9,784 bases of DNA from JBIOWF01 sp044868295. GTDB lineage: Bacteria > Actinomycetota > Actinomycetes > Streptosporangiales > Streptosporangiaceae. Below are positions 1-5,124 of this stretch, piece by piece (within the stretch, counting starts at the first letter, position 1; every line of letters starts with the position of its first letter). The position numbers and the translations under genes were made by a program. The stretch lies in NCBI GenBank assembly GCA_044868295.1, contig JBIOWF010000025.1, positions 1 through 9,784 on the forward strand, read 5' to 3'. The notes below the pieces were generated by a model. That model was not told the origin of the DNA and did no database searches. It was given only the letters and a program-made list of their open reading frames with translations.

Positions 1-9
1 CGCAACTCG

Positions 10-29
10 CAGCGTGGCTTGCCACGCTG
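10..29. terminator. Perfect 9-bp hairpin near left edge
   Basis: CAGCGTGGC and GCCACGCTG face each other across two thymines, a perfect 9-bp inverted repeat (in practice an 8-bp stem with a four-base loop). No T-run follows on either strand. Actinomycete terminators often lack one, so this could end a gene lying left of the window. It could equally be a dyad for a DNA-binding protein. The flanking gene is not visible, so direction is unknown. Confidence 0.4.
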
Positions 30-219
30 GGCAGTGAGTCACGCTGCCGTACGCGGACTCCAGCCGCCGGAATCCACCGGTGGACGGAGAGCTGCAAGCT
101 CGGTCCCTTCAGGGCCGAGAAGCTGACGGAGAACCTGACGATCGCCGGGACGAACTCCGGCGTCGGGAACGTGCGGCGCGAGCGCCGGACCGGCGGAGAG
201 GGGACGCAGCACGGGGTGC

Positions 220-259
220 CTTTCAGACTGGATCAACCTAGATCAACATCATCTGAAAG
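220..259. repeat. Inverted repeat enclosing a direct repeat
   Basis: CTTTCAGA (220-227) and TCTGAAAG (252-259) form a perfect 8-bp inverted repeat with a 24-base interval. Inside it GATCAAC occurs twice in tandem (231-237 and 241-247), 10 bp apart. This patch is more AT-rich than its surroundings. A two-site operator is possible; no neighbouring gene start explains it, since the nearest gene (npdG) ends rather than begins on this side. Confidence 0.45.
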
Positions 260-329
260 TAGTGAACGCCGGAGTCCTCACGGTGAAACCCGGGTGAATG
301 CCGGACGTACCGCTGCCATGACCTTGCCG

Positions 330-358
330 CCCCGGCACGCCCGCACCGGGCGTCGGGG
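330..358 (-). terminator. Terminator hairpin of npdG
   Basis: A strong two-part stem-loop begins four bases beyond the npdG stop codon. The inner stem ACGCCCG/CGGGCGT (337-343 with 347-353) is 7 bp with loop CAC, and the outer stem CCCCG/CGGGG (330-334 with 354-358) adds 5 bp, with a two-base bulge on the left arm. There is no U-run, as is common for intrinsic terminators in actinomycetes. Confidence 0.6.
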
Positions 359-361
359 ACG

Positions 362-1054
362 TCACACGTCGGTGATCCGGAAGCCGGCGTGGGCCTTGTA
401 GCGGCGATTGATCGAGATCAGGTTCGCCGTCAGCGCCTCGACCTGGCCGGCGTTGCGCAGCCGGCCGCCGTAGACGCCGCGCACTCCCGGGATGCGCGAC
501 GCGAGCGCCTGCACGAGGTCGGTGGCCTCGCGATCGTCGCCGAGCACGAGCACGTCCAGGTCGATCTTCTCCACCGCGGGATCGAGCAGGATCACGGCCG
601 ACACATGGTGAAAGGCCGCGACGACCCGGCTGCCGACCAGCACGGCCGCCGCCTGCTGGGCCGCGCTCCCCTCCTCGACCGGGAGCGCGTAGGCGCCCTG
701 CTTGTCGAAGCCCAGCGGGTTCACGCAGTCCACGACGATCTTGCCGGAGAGCTGCTCGCGGAGTGACTCCAGCGTGGCCTTGTGCCCGTCCCACGGCACG
801 GCGACGATCACGAGGTCGGCCTCGGCCGCCACCGACGCGTTGTCCGACCCCTCGACGGCGCGGGCGAACCGCGCGGACTCCGCGTCCAGGTCGGAGGCGG
901 CGGCGCGGGCCCGCTCGACGCTGCGCGAGCCGATGATGACCCGGTGCCCGGCCAGGGCGAAACGCCTGGCGAGCCCCTTGCCCTGGTCCCCCGTCCCACC
1001 GAGGATCCCGATGGACAGCTTGGCGATATCCGGAAGTCCGCTCTGCTCAGCCAT
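362..1054 (-). CDS. npdG: NADPH:F420 oxidoreductase (F420-dependent NADP reductase)
   Basis: This enzyme transfers hydride between NADPH and the deazaflavin coenzyme F420 in the cytoplasm. In actinobacteria it mainly supplies F420H2 to F420-dependent reductases. The 230-residue product has the family's length and motifs: the dinucleotide-binding loop GGTGDQG at residues 19-25, GSR at 42-44 (expected to read the NADP 2'-phosphate), the stretch VIVAVPWDGH, and VDCVNPLGFDKQG downstream. I chose the ATG at 1054 because the protein then fits the family and CATGAT, a -10-like hexamer, lies six bases upstream, suggesting leaderless translation. An in-frame GTG at 1075 would add seven residues. It diverges from the gene at 1219, and a strong hairpin follows its stop. 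Function is confident; the preferred direction in vivo is not visible. Confidence 0.93.
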   Translation of the reverse strand: MAEQSGLPDIAKLSIGILGGTGDQGKGLARRFALAGHRVIIGSRSVERARAAASDLDAESARFARAVEGSDNASVAAEADLVIVAVPWDGHKATLESLREQLSGKIVVDCVNPLGFDKQGAYALPVEEGSAAQQAAAVLVGSRVVAAFHHVSAVILLDPAVEKIDLDVLVLGDDREATDLVQALASRIPGVRGVYGGRLRNAGQVEALTANLISINRRYKAHAGFRITDV

Positions 1055-1099
1055 GGCCCGATCATGCCAGGCCACGGTATGTGACGGGTAGCGGGGGCT

Positions 1100-1118
1100 C
1101 TCAACGCTCGCTCAACGC
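1100..1118. promoter_or_regulatory. Direct repeat CTCAACGC x2, one helical turn apart
   Basis: CTCAACGC occurs at 1100-1107 and 1111-1118, a period of 11 bp, in the 164-bp region between the divergent npdG and the gene at 1219. Same-face direct repeats upstream of a gene start are typical of activator or repressor sites. The binding protein is unknown and chance is not excluded. Confidence 0.3.
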
Positions 1119-1182
1119 GGCCAGGCCGAGGACCCGGCCGGGCGGGACGGGACACGCGCCACGGCGAATGTCGGAGAACGGC

Positions 1183-1211
1183 TTCTGAGGCGCCACGCCG
1201 TACGGCACGAT
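1183..1211 (+). promoter_or_regulatory. Possible leaderless promoter of the 1219 gene
   Basis: CACGAT (1206-1211) is a weak -10 hexamer ending seven bases before the ATG at 1219. TTCTGA (1183-1188) lies 17 bp upstream in -35 position, matching the consensus poorly. There is no ribosome binding site before the ATG, so transcription may start at the start codon. Support is modest. Confidence 0.3.
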
Positions 1212-1218
1212 TGGGCGC

Positions 1219-1800
1219 ATGGACGCTGCCGCGGTGAGCTTCCTGCGTGATGTGCTGGCCTCGACCGGCTGGGTGGAGCGCACCCGCGAGCTGGGGTCGG
1301 CTCTGCGGGCGACCCGTTCCCCCGGCGGCCTGCTCCTGGTCGGCACGCCGGAGGAGGAGCCGTGGCATCTCGCCGCGCACCTGGATGACGAGGCCCGCTT
1401 CTCCGGCCTGGCGCAGCTCGCGCCCACGCTCGTCCGCTGGCGGCCACCGCCGGGCGCCGCGCCGCACCTGTCGGTCGGGCTCGACCGGATACGGGCCGCG
1501 ACCCGGGGGGAGACGCTGTTCGTCGTGGCCGAGCAGCGGGCGCCCGCGTCGCTGCTGGAGCGGGTGGACGACGCCCGCCACACGGGCGCGACGATTCTCG
1601 CCCTGGACGGCGGCGACCCCGAGCTGGAGTCGCTGGCCCACGACGCGATAGCCGTACCCGGCCTGGACGGGCCGGTGAGCTTCGACGGGGCCCAGCATCT
1701 GGTCAGCATGGCGGCGGGCGAGGCGCCACGGCGGGCGACCCTGCGCGAACGGCTGGCGCGCCTGGCCGACCGGGTGAGCGGCCCCAGAGTGTCCGACTGA
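1219..1800 (+). CDS. Uncharacterised actinobacterial protein with SIS-like C-terminal part
   Basis: I do not recognise a named family. The 193-residue product is soluble, with no signal peptide or membrane segment. Residues 1-60 are probably mostly helical and include LLLVGTPEEEPWH (38-50). Residues 97-150 read like one half of a sugar-isomerase (SIS) fold: a strand (TLFVVAEQ), a helix of the LLERVDDARHTGA type, a second strand (TILALDGGD) and then LESLAHDAIAVPG. This matches the usual SIS order of 'A-K-x-x-G-A-x-x-I-x-x-T ... L-A-x-x-A-D-x-x-I-x-x-P'. The glycine- and serine-rich phosphosugar loop of true SIS isomerases is not evident, so an enzymatic role is doubtful. The tail is Arg-rich. 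It diverges from npdG and converges on the LysR gene. The product is likely real: codon use is GC3-rich throughout. Confidence 0.75.
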   Translation: MDAAAVSFLRDVLASTGWVERTRELGSALRATRSPGGLLLVGTPEEEPWHLAAHLDDEARFSGLAQLAPTLVRWRPPPGAAPHLSVGLDRIRAATRGETLFVVAEQRAPASLLERVDDARHTGATILALDGGDPELESLAHDAIAVPGLDGPVSFDGAQHLVSMAAGEAPRRATLRERLARLADRVSGPRVSD

Positions 1801-1839
1801 CCCGCCTCGCCGCCCCCCTCCGGTCCCCGGCCGGGATCA

Positions 1840-1854
1840 GAGATCAGGGATCTC
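1840..1854. terminator. Shared terminator hairpin between convergent genes
   Basis: GAGATC-AGG-GATCTC is a perfect 6-bp stem with a three-base loop, lying in the 69-bp gap between the stop at 1800 (plus) and the stop at 1870 (minus). It could serve both genes. GATC occurs three times in this short patch. No T-run is present. Confidence 0.5.
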
Positions 1855-1869
1855 CAGAGGCCGCGCCGC

Positions 1870-2820
1870 TCAGGGAGCCTCGGCGGATCGGCTGAGCGCT
1901 CCCACTCTCTCGGCCATTCCGGCCACCGCCTCCCGCAACATCTCGATCACGACGGCCTGCACCGGGTCGGGCTCTCCCGATCTGGTACGGCTCACGCGGG
2001 TCAGCGCCTCGATGCGGCGGGATCCGACACCGGAGATGTCGGTGACCACCACCTCTCCCGCCGGCCCGTCGAGAAGGGCCAGCGAAGGCACGATCGCGAC
2101 CCCGTGCCCGGCGGACACCAGCGCGAGGGTGGGCGGGAACTCCACGATGACGTGCGCCCGGCGCGGGGTGAACCCGTGCAGCTGAGCGAGCCGCTCCAGG
2201 GCCTGGCCGGAGGCCTGGTCGGGCACTCCCGCCACCCAGGGCAGATCCACCAGGTCGGCCACGGTCCGGGGGATGGCGGGCAGGCCGGGCGGGACGACGA
2301 TGCGGTATTCGTCGTCGTACAGCCGGTGGCGGGACATCGTCGGCAGCGAGGGGGCGGGCTGGCTCATGTCCCGCTCGGTCACGAGCAGGTCGAGCCCGCC
2401 GAGCCGGAGTTCCTGGAGGGCGGCCGGGCCGTACGTCTCCTGGATGAAAGGGATGATCTTCGGGTGCCGGACGGACAGCTCGCGCAGCGCCGGGACCAGA
2501 AGATGGCGGATCACGGTGGGGAACGCCGCGATCGTGACCGGGCCGGCGAGCCGCTCGGTGAAGCGGTTGAGCTCGTGCCTGGCCTCGGTGAGCTGCTCTT
2601 CGATGCGCTCGCCGTACGCGGCCAGCACCCGGCCGGCCGGGGTGAGGCTCGCCCTGCGCTGGGACCGGTCGATGAGCGCGATGCCGACCTCCCGCTCCAG
2701 CTGGGCAAGCTGCTGGGAGATCGCGGAGGGGGTGAGATGCAGCGCCTCCGCCGCCCTCATCACACCGCCCCGCCGGGAGACCTCGTGCAGGATCCGCAGT
2801 CGCCGAGGATCGATGTCCAT
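1870..2820 (-). CDS. LysR-family transcriptional regulator
   Basis: A 316-residue DNA-binding regulator of standard LysR length. The N-terminal winged helix-turn-helix spans about residues 5-65, with the family signature RAAEALHLTPSAISQQLAQLE and the wing followed by LTPAGRVL. A helical linker (about 66-90) leads to the periplasmic-binding-protein-like effector domain (about 92-300), which starts GPVTIAAFPTVIRHLLVPAL and contains LDLLVTERD and, near 240, SAGHGVAIVPSLAL. The effector is not deducible. It reads away from a small membrane-protein gene across a 104-bp region, the usual arrangement for a LysR regulator and its target. The ATG at 2820 has no Shine-Dalgarno, but TAAGCT sits seven bases upstream, suggesting leaderless translation. 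The neighbour is a plausible target, by inference only. Confidence 0.92.
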   Translation of the reverse strand: MDIDPRRLRILHEVSRRGGVMRAAEALHLTPSAISQQLAQLEREVGIALIDRSQRRASLTPAGRVLAAYGERIEEQLTEARHELNRFTERLAGPVTIAAFPTVIRHLLVPALRELSVRHPKIIPFIQETYGPAALQELRLGGLDLLVTERDMSQPAPSLPTMSRHRLYDDEYRIVVPPGLPAIPRTVADLVDLPWVAGVPDQASGQALERLAQLHGFTPRRAHVIVEFPPTLALVSAGHGVAIVPSLALLDGPAGEVVVTDISGVGSRRIEALTRVSRTRSGEPDPVQAVVIEMLREAVAGMAERVGALSRSAEAP

Positions 2821-2827
2821 GCAGCTG

Positions 2828-2833
2828 AGCTTA
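2828..2833 (-). promoter_or_regulatory. -10 box of the LysR gene (leaderless)
   Basis: Read on the minus strand, TAAGCT fits the actinobacterial TANNNT -10 pattern and ends seven bases before the ATG at 2820, placing the transcription start at or next to the start codon. With a 17-bp spacer the -35 would be GTGAAG (2851-2856), a three-of-six match to TTGACA. The -10 overlaps a GCTTA repeat, which would allow autorepression. Confidence 0.45.
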
Positions 2834-2898
2834 CGCCCGGCTTAAGATTTCTTCACTTGCGCTTCACCCCTCACAGCTCGGATCATTTGAGCATAAGC
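2829..2898. promoter_or_regulatory. GCTTA repeats in the lysR/membrane-protein promoter region
   Basis: GCTTA occurs at 2829-2833 and 2840-2844, 11 bp apart, and its reverse complement TAAGC at 2894-2898. The two forward copies sit over the LysR gene's -10 region and the inverted copy lies just upstream of the ribosome binding site of the divergent gene. This symmetry fits a regulator acting on both promoters; LysR proteins often bind such regions as tetramers with bending. The sites are short, so this is a candidate only. Confidence 0.35.
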
Positions 2899-2909
2899 AT
2901 CTCTTTTCG

Positions 2910-2915
2910 GGTGGA
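2910..2915 (+). promoter_or_regulatory. Ribosome binding site choosing the ATG at 2925
   Basis: GGTGGA ends directly against the first ATG (2916), too close to work for it, but is nine bases before the second in-frame ATG (2925). This favours the downstream start and a 98-residue protein. Confidence 0.55.
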
Positions 2916-2924
2916 ATGAGTCAC

Positions 2925-3221
2925 ATGTCCCTCTTCATCACCATTATTGGGTGCCTTGGGGCGGCCGCCCTGCTCTTGGCGTACGGCCTGGTGTCCACGT
3001 CGAGAATGCCGGGAGACGGATTTACCTACCAGGCCGCCAACTTGTTCGGGTCGTTCGGCCTGATGATCAACAGCGCGTACCACTCGGCCTGGCCGTCCGC
3101 GATGCTCAACATCATCTGGAGCGGCATCGGCGCCGTCGCCATCGGCCGGATCATCGCCGCGCGGGCGAGGGCGAGCAAGCCCGCCTCCCAGCCGGAACCG
3201 GCCCTCGAGTGCACCCCGTGA
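2925..3221 (+). CDS. Small CBU_0592-type integral membrane protein
   Basis: A 98-residue membrane protein resembling the CBU_0592 family, which is conserved in bacteria without a known activity. Segment 1 (about residues 4-22, LFITIIGCLGAAALLLAYG) is strongly hydrophobic. The family-like core YQAANLFGSFGLMINSAYH (35-53) forms a second hydrophobic stretch, and segment 3 runs about 59-78 (AMLNIIWSGIGAVAIGRII). The tail is Arg/Lys/Pro-rich and probably cytoplasmic. An upstream in-frame ATG at 2916 would add MSH but lies directly against the ribosome binding site. The divergent LysR gene is its likely regulator. The family assignment comes from the LFGSFGLMINSAYHxAWP-like core and overall topology. 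Confidence 0.82.
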   Translation: MSLFITIIGCLGAAALLLAYGLVSTSRMPGDGFTYQAANLFGSFGLMINSAYHSAWPSAMLNIIWSGIGAVAIGRIIAARARASKPASQPEPALECTP

Positions 3222-3251
3222 CCCTGGTCGCCGGCACCCACTGATCCCCCG

Positions 3252-3264
3252 GGCGGTTCCCGCC
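3252..3264. terminator. Short hairpin between convergent genes
   Basis: GGCGG-TTC-CCGCC forms a 5-bp stem with a three-base loop in the 111-bp gap between the stop at 3221 (plus) and the stop at 3333 (minus). It could terminate the small membrane-protein transcript. It is short and other GC-rich pairings are possible. Confidence 0.35.
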
Positions 3265-3332
3265 GTGGAGCCGGTGTGGGCCGAGAGCGCCCGTGAACGC
3301 CCGGCACCGCCCCATGCCTGCAACCGCCGGCC

Positions 3333-3782
3333 CTAGGCCGTCATGTCGTATCCGTCGCCGATGACCCGCCAGCCGCGCAACCCGCGGCTGTGCGGGACGG
3401 CGCAGAAGCGGCGGACGCCCGCCTCGGCCGCGGCCTGGGAGAGCCCGCTTCCCCGCGCGTCGACGACGGCGCACTCGGCATGGCGGGCGGCACGGCTGAG
3501 GGCCATCGTCACCGCCAGGCTCGTGTCCCCGGGGCCGAGAACGGCGAAGTCGGTCGGCTCGCCGTCGACAAGAGCGTCGGGACGGCTGGTCGCGGGCCGC
3601 CTCCCCGTTTCCTTGGGGCTCCCCGTTTCTTGGAAGCCCGGCACGGTTTCTTGGAAGCCCGGCACGGCGACGGCGACGATGTGCCGGCCCTCGGCGGCCA
3701 GGAATTCCACGACTCGGCGCTCGGCACTAGAGAACCGGCGTGCGCGCTCGTCCACGCCGGCCAGATCGCTCAGCTCCCCCAC
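3333..3782 (-). CDS. Orphan CdiA-C-like tRNase-domain protein, probably catalytically altered
   Basis: The 149-residue product resembles the C-terminal tRNase domain of CdiA contact-dependent toxins (a PD-(D/E)xK-type nuclease fold), here as a short free-standing protein. Residues 18-36 (FSSAERRVVEFLAAEGRHI) match the opening helix with its conserved Glu (E21). After an expanded loop comes RPDALVDGEPTDFAVL (67-82), where P68-D69 and D78 fit the nuclease motif but A80 stands where a Lys is expected (DFK/EFK). CAVVDARGSGL (104-114), a GVRRF helix and the closing WRVIGDGYDM (138-147) complete the domain. The start is a GTG six bases after a strong GGGAGG. TTG (3890) or ATG (3857) starts upstream lack ribosome binding sites. 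Residues 40-53 are a seven-residue sequence repeated twice. There is no delivery domain and no obvious immunity gene, so it may be a domesticated or dead nuclease. Family call from memory of motif order, moderate confidence. Confidence 0.65.
   Translation of the reverse strand: MGELSDLAGVDERARRFSSAERRVVEFLAAEGRHIVAVAVPGFQETVPGFQETGSPKETGRRPATSRPDALVDGEPTDFAVLGPGDTSLAVTMALSRAARHAECAVVDARGSGLSQAAAEAGVRRFCAVPHSRGLRGWRVIGDGYDMTA
3607..3666 (-). repeat. Perfect 21-bp tandem duplication inside the CdiA-C-like gene
   Basis: A 21-bp unit at 3625-3645 is repeated exactly at 3646-3666, keeping the reading frame and encoding VPGFQET twice. A degraded 18-bp third unit at 3607-3624 keeps GTTTC, TTGG and the CCC end and encodes a related GSPKET. 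The array lies in the loop between the first strand of the domain and the PD motif, where added length is likely tolerated. The two copies show no base difference, so the duplication is recent or is maintained by slippage. Confidence 0.85.
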
Positions 3783-3788
3783 CAGCCA

Positions 3789-3794
3789 CCTCCC
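3789..3794 (-). promoter_or_regulatory. Ribosome binding site choosing the GTG at 3782
   Basis: On the minus strand GGGAGG lies six bases upstream of the GTG at 3782, close to ideal. The upstream TTG (3890) and ATG (3857) in the same frame have no Shine-Dalgarno, so the shorter protein is preferred. Confidence 0.6.
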
Positions 3795-3860
3795 GCCCAA
3801 GCTTCGCAGCCCAGCACGGGAATGTCGCTCTATTTCAGCTATCCCGGAGGTAAGCATGAG

Positions 3861-3927
3861 ATTGCTTGAAAAGTCGAGCGATCTCAGCAACCCGCGTGAA
3901 ATTGCTCGAAAGGAAAGGTGATCTCAG
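3861..3927. repeat. Two 27-bp imperfect direct repeats, exactly 40 bp apart
   Basis: 3861-3887 and 3901-3927 both start ATTGCT, continue YGAAARG and end TGATCTCAG or CGATCTCAG; only the six or so bases before GATCTCAG differ strongly. The start-to-start distance is exactly 40 bp, nearly four helical turns. They lie upstream of the CdiA-C-like gene, 79 to 145 bases from its proposed start, and are AT-richer than the flanks. They could be paired operator sites or copies of a dispersed intergenic repeat. Confidence 0.6.
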
Positions 3928-3929
3928 AG

Positions 3930-3953
3930 GTCGTCCCGAGATAGTGGGACAAC
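3930..3953 (-). terminator. Hairpin downstream of the 58-residue protein gene
   Basis: GTCGTCCC (3930-3937) pairs with GGGACAAC (3946-3953) with one mismatch and an eight-base loop, beginning 15 bases past the stop at 3968. It is a plausible terminator for that minus-strand gene. It would also separate it from the downstream CdiA-C-like gene, which then needs its own promoter. Confidence 0.4.
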
Positions 3954-3967
3954 GCAGGTCATGGAAG

Positions 3968-4144
3968 TCATCCGTTCCATTCCTTGTCCTGCTCGCCCCA
4001 GGCCTCGTTCCGTTCGGCCGCGGTCTTGAGCGCGTTGGCGGCCGCCTCCTCCGTCTCGTAGGGGCCCAGCCGGTCCTTGTTCGGGCAACCCCTTTCGGGT
4101 TCTACACGCATGTGCTTCAGGCAGAACCACCACTGGTCACCCAT
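3968..4144 (-). CDS. Small conserved actinobacterial protein (SPOR-like annotation)
   Basis: A 58-residue soluble protein of a type widespread in actinobacteria, sometimes annotated as SPOR-domain-like; its role is unknown. The order is WWFCLKH (5-11), a short charged turn, GC (19-20), RLGPYET (25-31), an Ala/Glu-rich helix EEAAANALKTAAERNEAW (32-49) and an acidic end. The pattern F-C-L-x-H ... C ... R-L-G-P-Y-x-T ... E-A is what I recall for the family; the C8/H11/C20 set could bind metal or form a disulphide, by inference only. The ATG at 4144 was chosen because GAGGAGGG lies a few bases upstream. The frame extends to 4201, but that extra part is Arg/Gly/Pro-rich and spans this ribosome binding site. 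It diverges from map. Confidence 0.8.
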   Translation of the reverse strand: MGDQWWFCLKHMRVEPERGCPNKDRLGPYETEEAAANALKTAAERNEAWGEQDKEWNG

Positions 4145-4259
4145 GTCGCCCTCCTCGCCTGGCGGCCCGCCTCGTCCGTGCCGGGCGCGTTCGTGAATCA
4201 CCGCAGTGCTTGCCGACTCGCTCGCTCACGCCCTCAATCCTGCCCCCTCCGAGCACAAC

Positions 4260-4272
4260 TAGACTTGCGGTC
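4260..4272 (+). promoter_or_regulatory. -10 box of map, leaderless start
   Basis: TAGACT (4260-4265) fits the TANNNT -10 pattern and ends seven bases before the ATG at 4273. There is no Shine-Dalgarno, so the transcript probably begins at the start codon. No good -35 is evident 16-19 bp upstream. This supports 4273 over the in-frame ATG at 4210, which lies upstream of the promoter. Confidence 0.55.
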
Positions 4273-5121
4273 ATGACGACGCTGCTCCGGCCCGGGCGCA
4301 TCTCGCCCACCCGCAAGGTCCCCGCCCACATCGAGCGCCCGGAGTACGTCGGGAAGGCCGAGCCCCGCAAGGGCGGCTCCGACGTCCAGACCCCCGAGAC
4401 GATCGAGAAGATGCGGATCGCCGGCCGCATCGCCGCGCAGGCCCTTGAGGAGGTCGGCCGGCACGTCGCCCCCGGCGTCACGACCGACGAGCTCGACCGC
4501 ATCGGCCACGACTTCCTCTGCGACCACGACGCCTACACGTCGACCCTGGGCTACCGCGGCTATCCCAAGTCGCTGTGCACCTCGATCAACGAAGTGATCT
4601 GCCACGGCATCCCGGACGACACGGTGCTGAACGAGGGCGACATCGTCAACGTGGACATCACCGCCTACATCGGCGGGGTGCACGGCGACACCGACGCCAC
4701 CTACCTGGTCGGAGAGGTCGACGAGGAGTCCCGCCTGCTGGTGGAGCGCACCCGCGAGGCCACCATGCGCGCCATCAAGGCGGTCGCCCCGGGACGGCAG
4801 CTCAACATCGTCGGCAGGGTGATCGAGGCGTACGCCAAGCGGTTCGGTTACGGCGTGGTCCGCGACTTCACCGGCCACGGCATCAGCACGACCTTCCACT
4901 CGGGCCTGATCGTCCCCCACTACGACGACCCGTCACTGGCCGTGACGCTGGTTCCGGGCATGACCTTCACCATCGAACCGATGCTGACACTCGGCACAAT
5001 CGACTACGAGATCTGGCCGGACCGCTGGACAGCCGTCACCAAGGACCGGAGGCGGACCGCCCAGTTCGAACACACCGTGCTGGTGACCGACTCCGGCCAC
5101 GAGATCCTGACGCTCCCCTGA
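4273..5121 (+). CDS. map: Methionine aminopeptidase, type I with N-terminal extension
   Basis: This enzyme removes the initiator methionine from nascent proteins in the cytoplasm, using two metal ions. The 282-residue product has all five expected metal ligands: D128 (VNVDIT), D139 (HGDT), H202 (GHGIS), E235 (TIEPM) and E266 (FEHTV), with the substrate-site H111 in CHGIP. Residues 1-40 form an extension with Pro-rich stretches such as RPGRISPTRKVPAH, characteristic of the mycobacterial and actinobacterial type Ic enzymes and suggested elsewhere to contact the ribosome. The catalytic pita-bread fold starts near residue 41 (PETIEKMRIAGRIAA). Actinomycetes commonly carry two map genes; the other usually sits in the ribosomal-protein region, so this is likely the second copy. 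It diverges from the 58-residue protein gene and ends three bases from the convergent ATPase gene. Confidence 0.96.
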   Translation: MTTLLRPGRISPTRKVPAHIERPEYVGKAEPRKGGSDVQTPETIEKMRIAGRIAAQALEEVGRHVAPGVTTDELDRIGHDFLCDHDAYTSTLGYRGYPKSLCTSINEVICHGIPDDTVLNEGDIVNVDITAYIGGVHGDTDATYLVGEVDEESRLLVERTREATMRAIKAVAPGRQLNIVGRVIEAYAKRFGYGVVRDFTGHGISTTFHSGLIVPHYDDPSLAVTLVPGMTFTIEPMLTLGTIDYEIWPDRWTAVTKDRRRTAQFEHTVLVTDSGHEILTLP

Positions 5122-5124
5122 CGG

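Larger units (their letters stand above)
1..329. other. Gene-free stretch
   Basis: I see no convincing coding sequence here. The short open frames on both strands have no ribosome binding site and no recognisable family, and their low-complexity Arg/Pro/Gly content is typical of chance frames in GC-rich DNA. It contains the hairpin at 10-29, a second hairpin at 99-119 (CTCGG/CCGAG outer stem, CCC/GGG inner stem, one bulged T, loop TTCA) and the nested repeat at 220-259. It could be an intergenic or decayed segment; no mobile-element signature is evident. Confidence 0.5.

Noticed and set aside
39..401. Two short open frames (39-236 minus, 171-401 plus) in the gene-free left end
   Set aside because: No ribosome binding site and low-complexity composition; one runs into the npdG 3' end. 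Not supportable as genes.
808..1698. Long minus-strand frame across npdG and the 1219 gene
   Set aside because: Overlaps two better-supported genes, has no recognisable domain and covers their shared promoter region.
2104..2919. 271-codon open frame on the plus strand across the LysR gene
   Set aside because: Shadow of the LysR gene, which has clear domain motifs; this frame shows none and would run through the divergent promoter region.
3861..3927. CRISPR-like array
   Set aside because: Only two imperfect copies with a 13-bp interval, no further repeats or spacers and no cas genes.
3866..4276. 136-codon plus-strand frame between the nuclease-like gene and map
   Set aside because: Antisense to the 58-residue protein gene and running across the 40-bp-spaced repeats; no ribosome binding site or family signal.
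4234..4920. 228-codon minus-strand frame antisense to map
   Set aside because: Asp/Val/Gly-rich antisense shadow of map; map has all five metal ligands.
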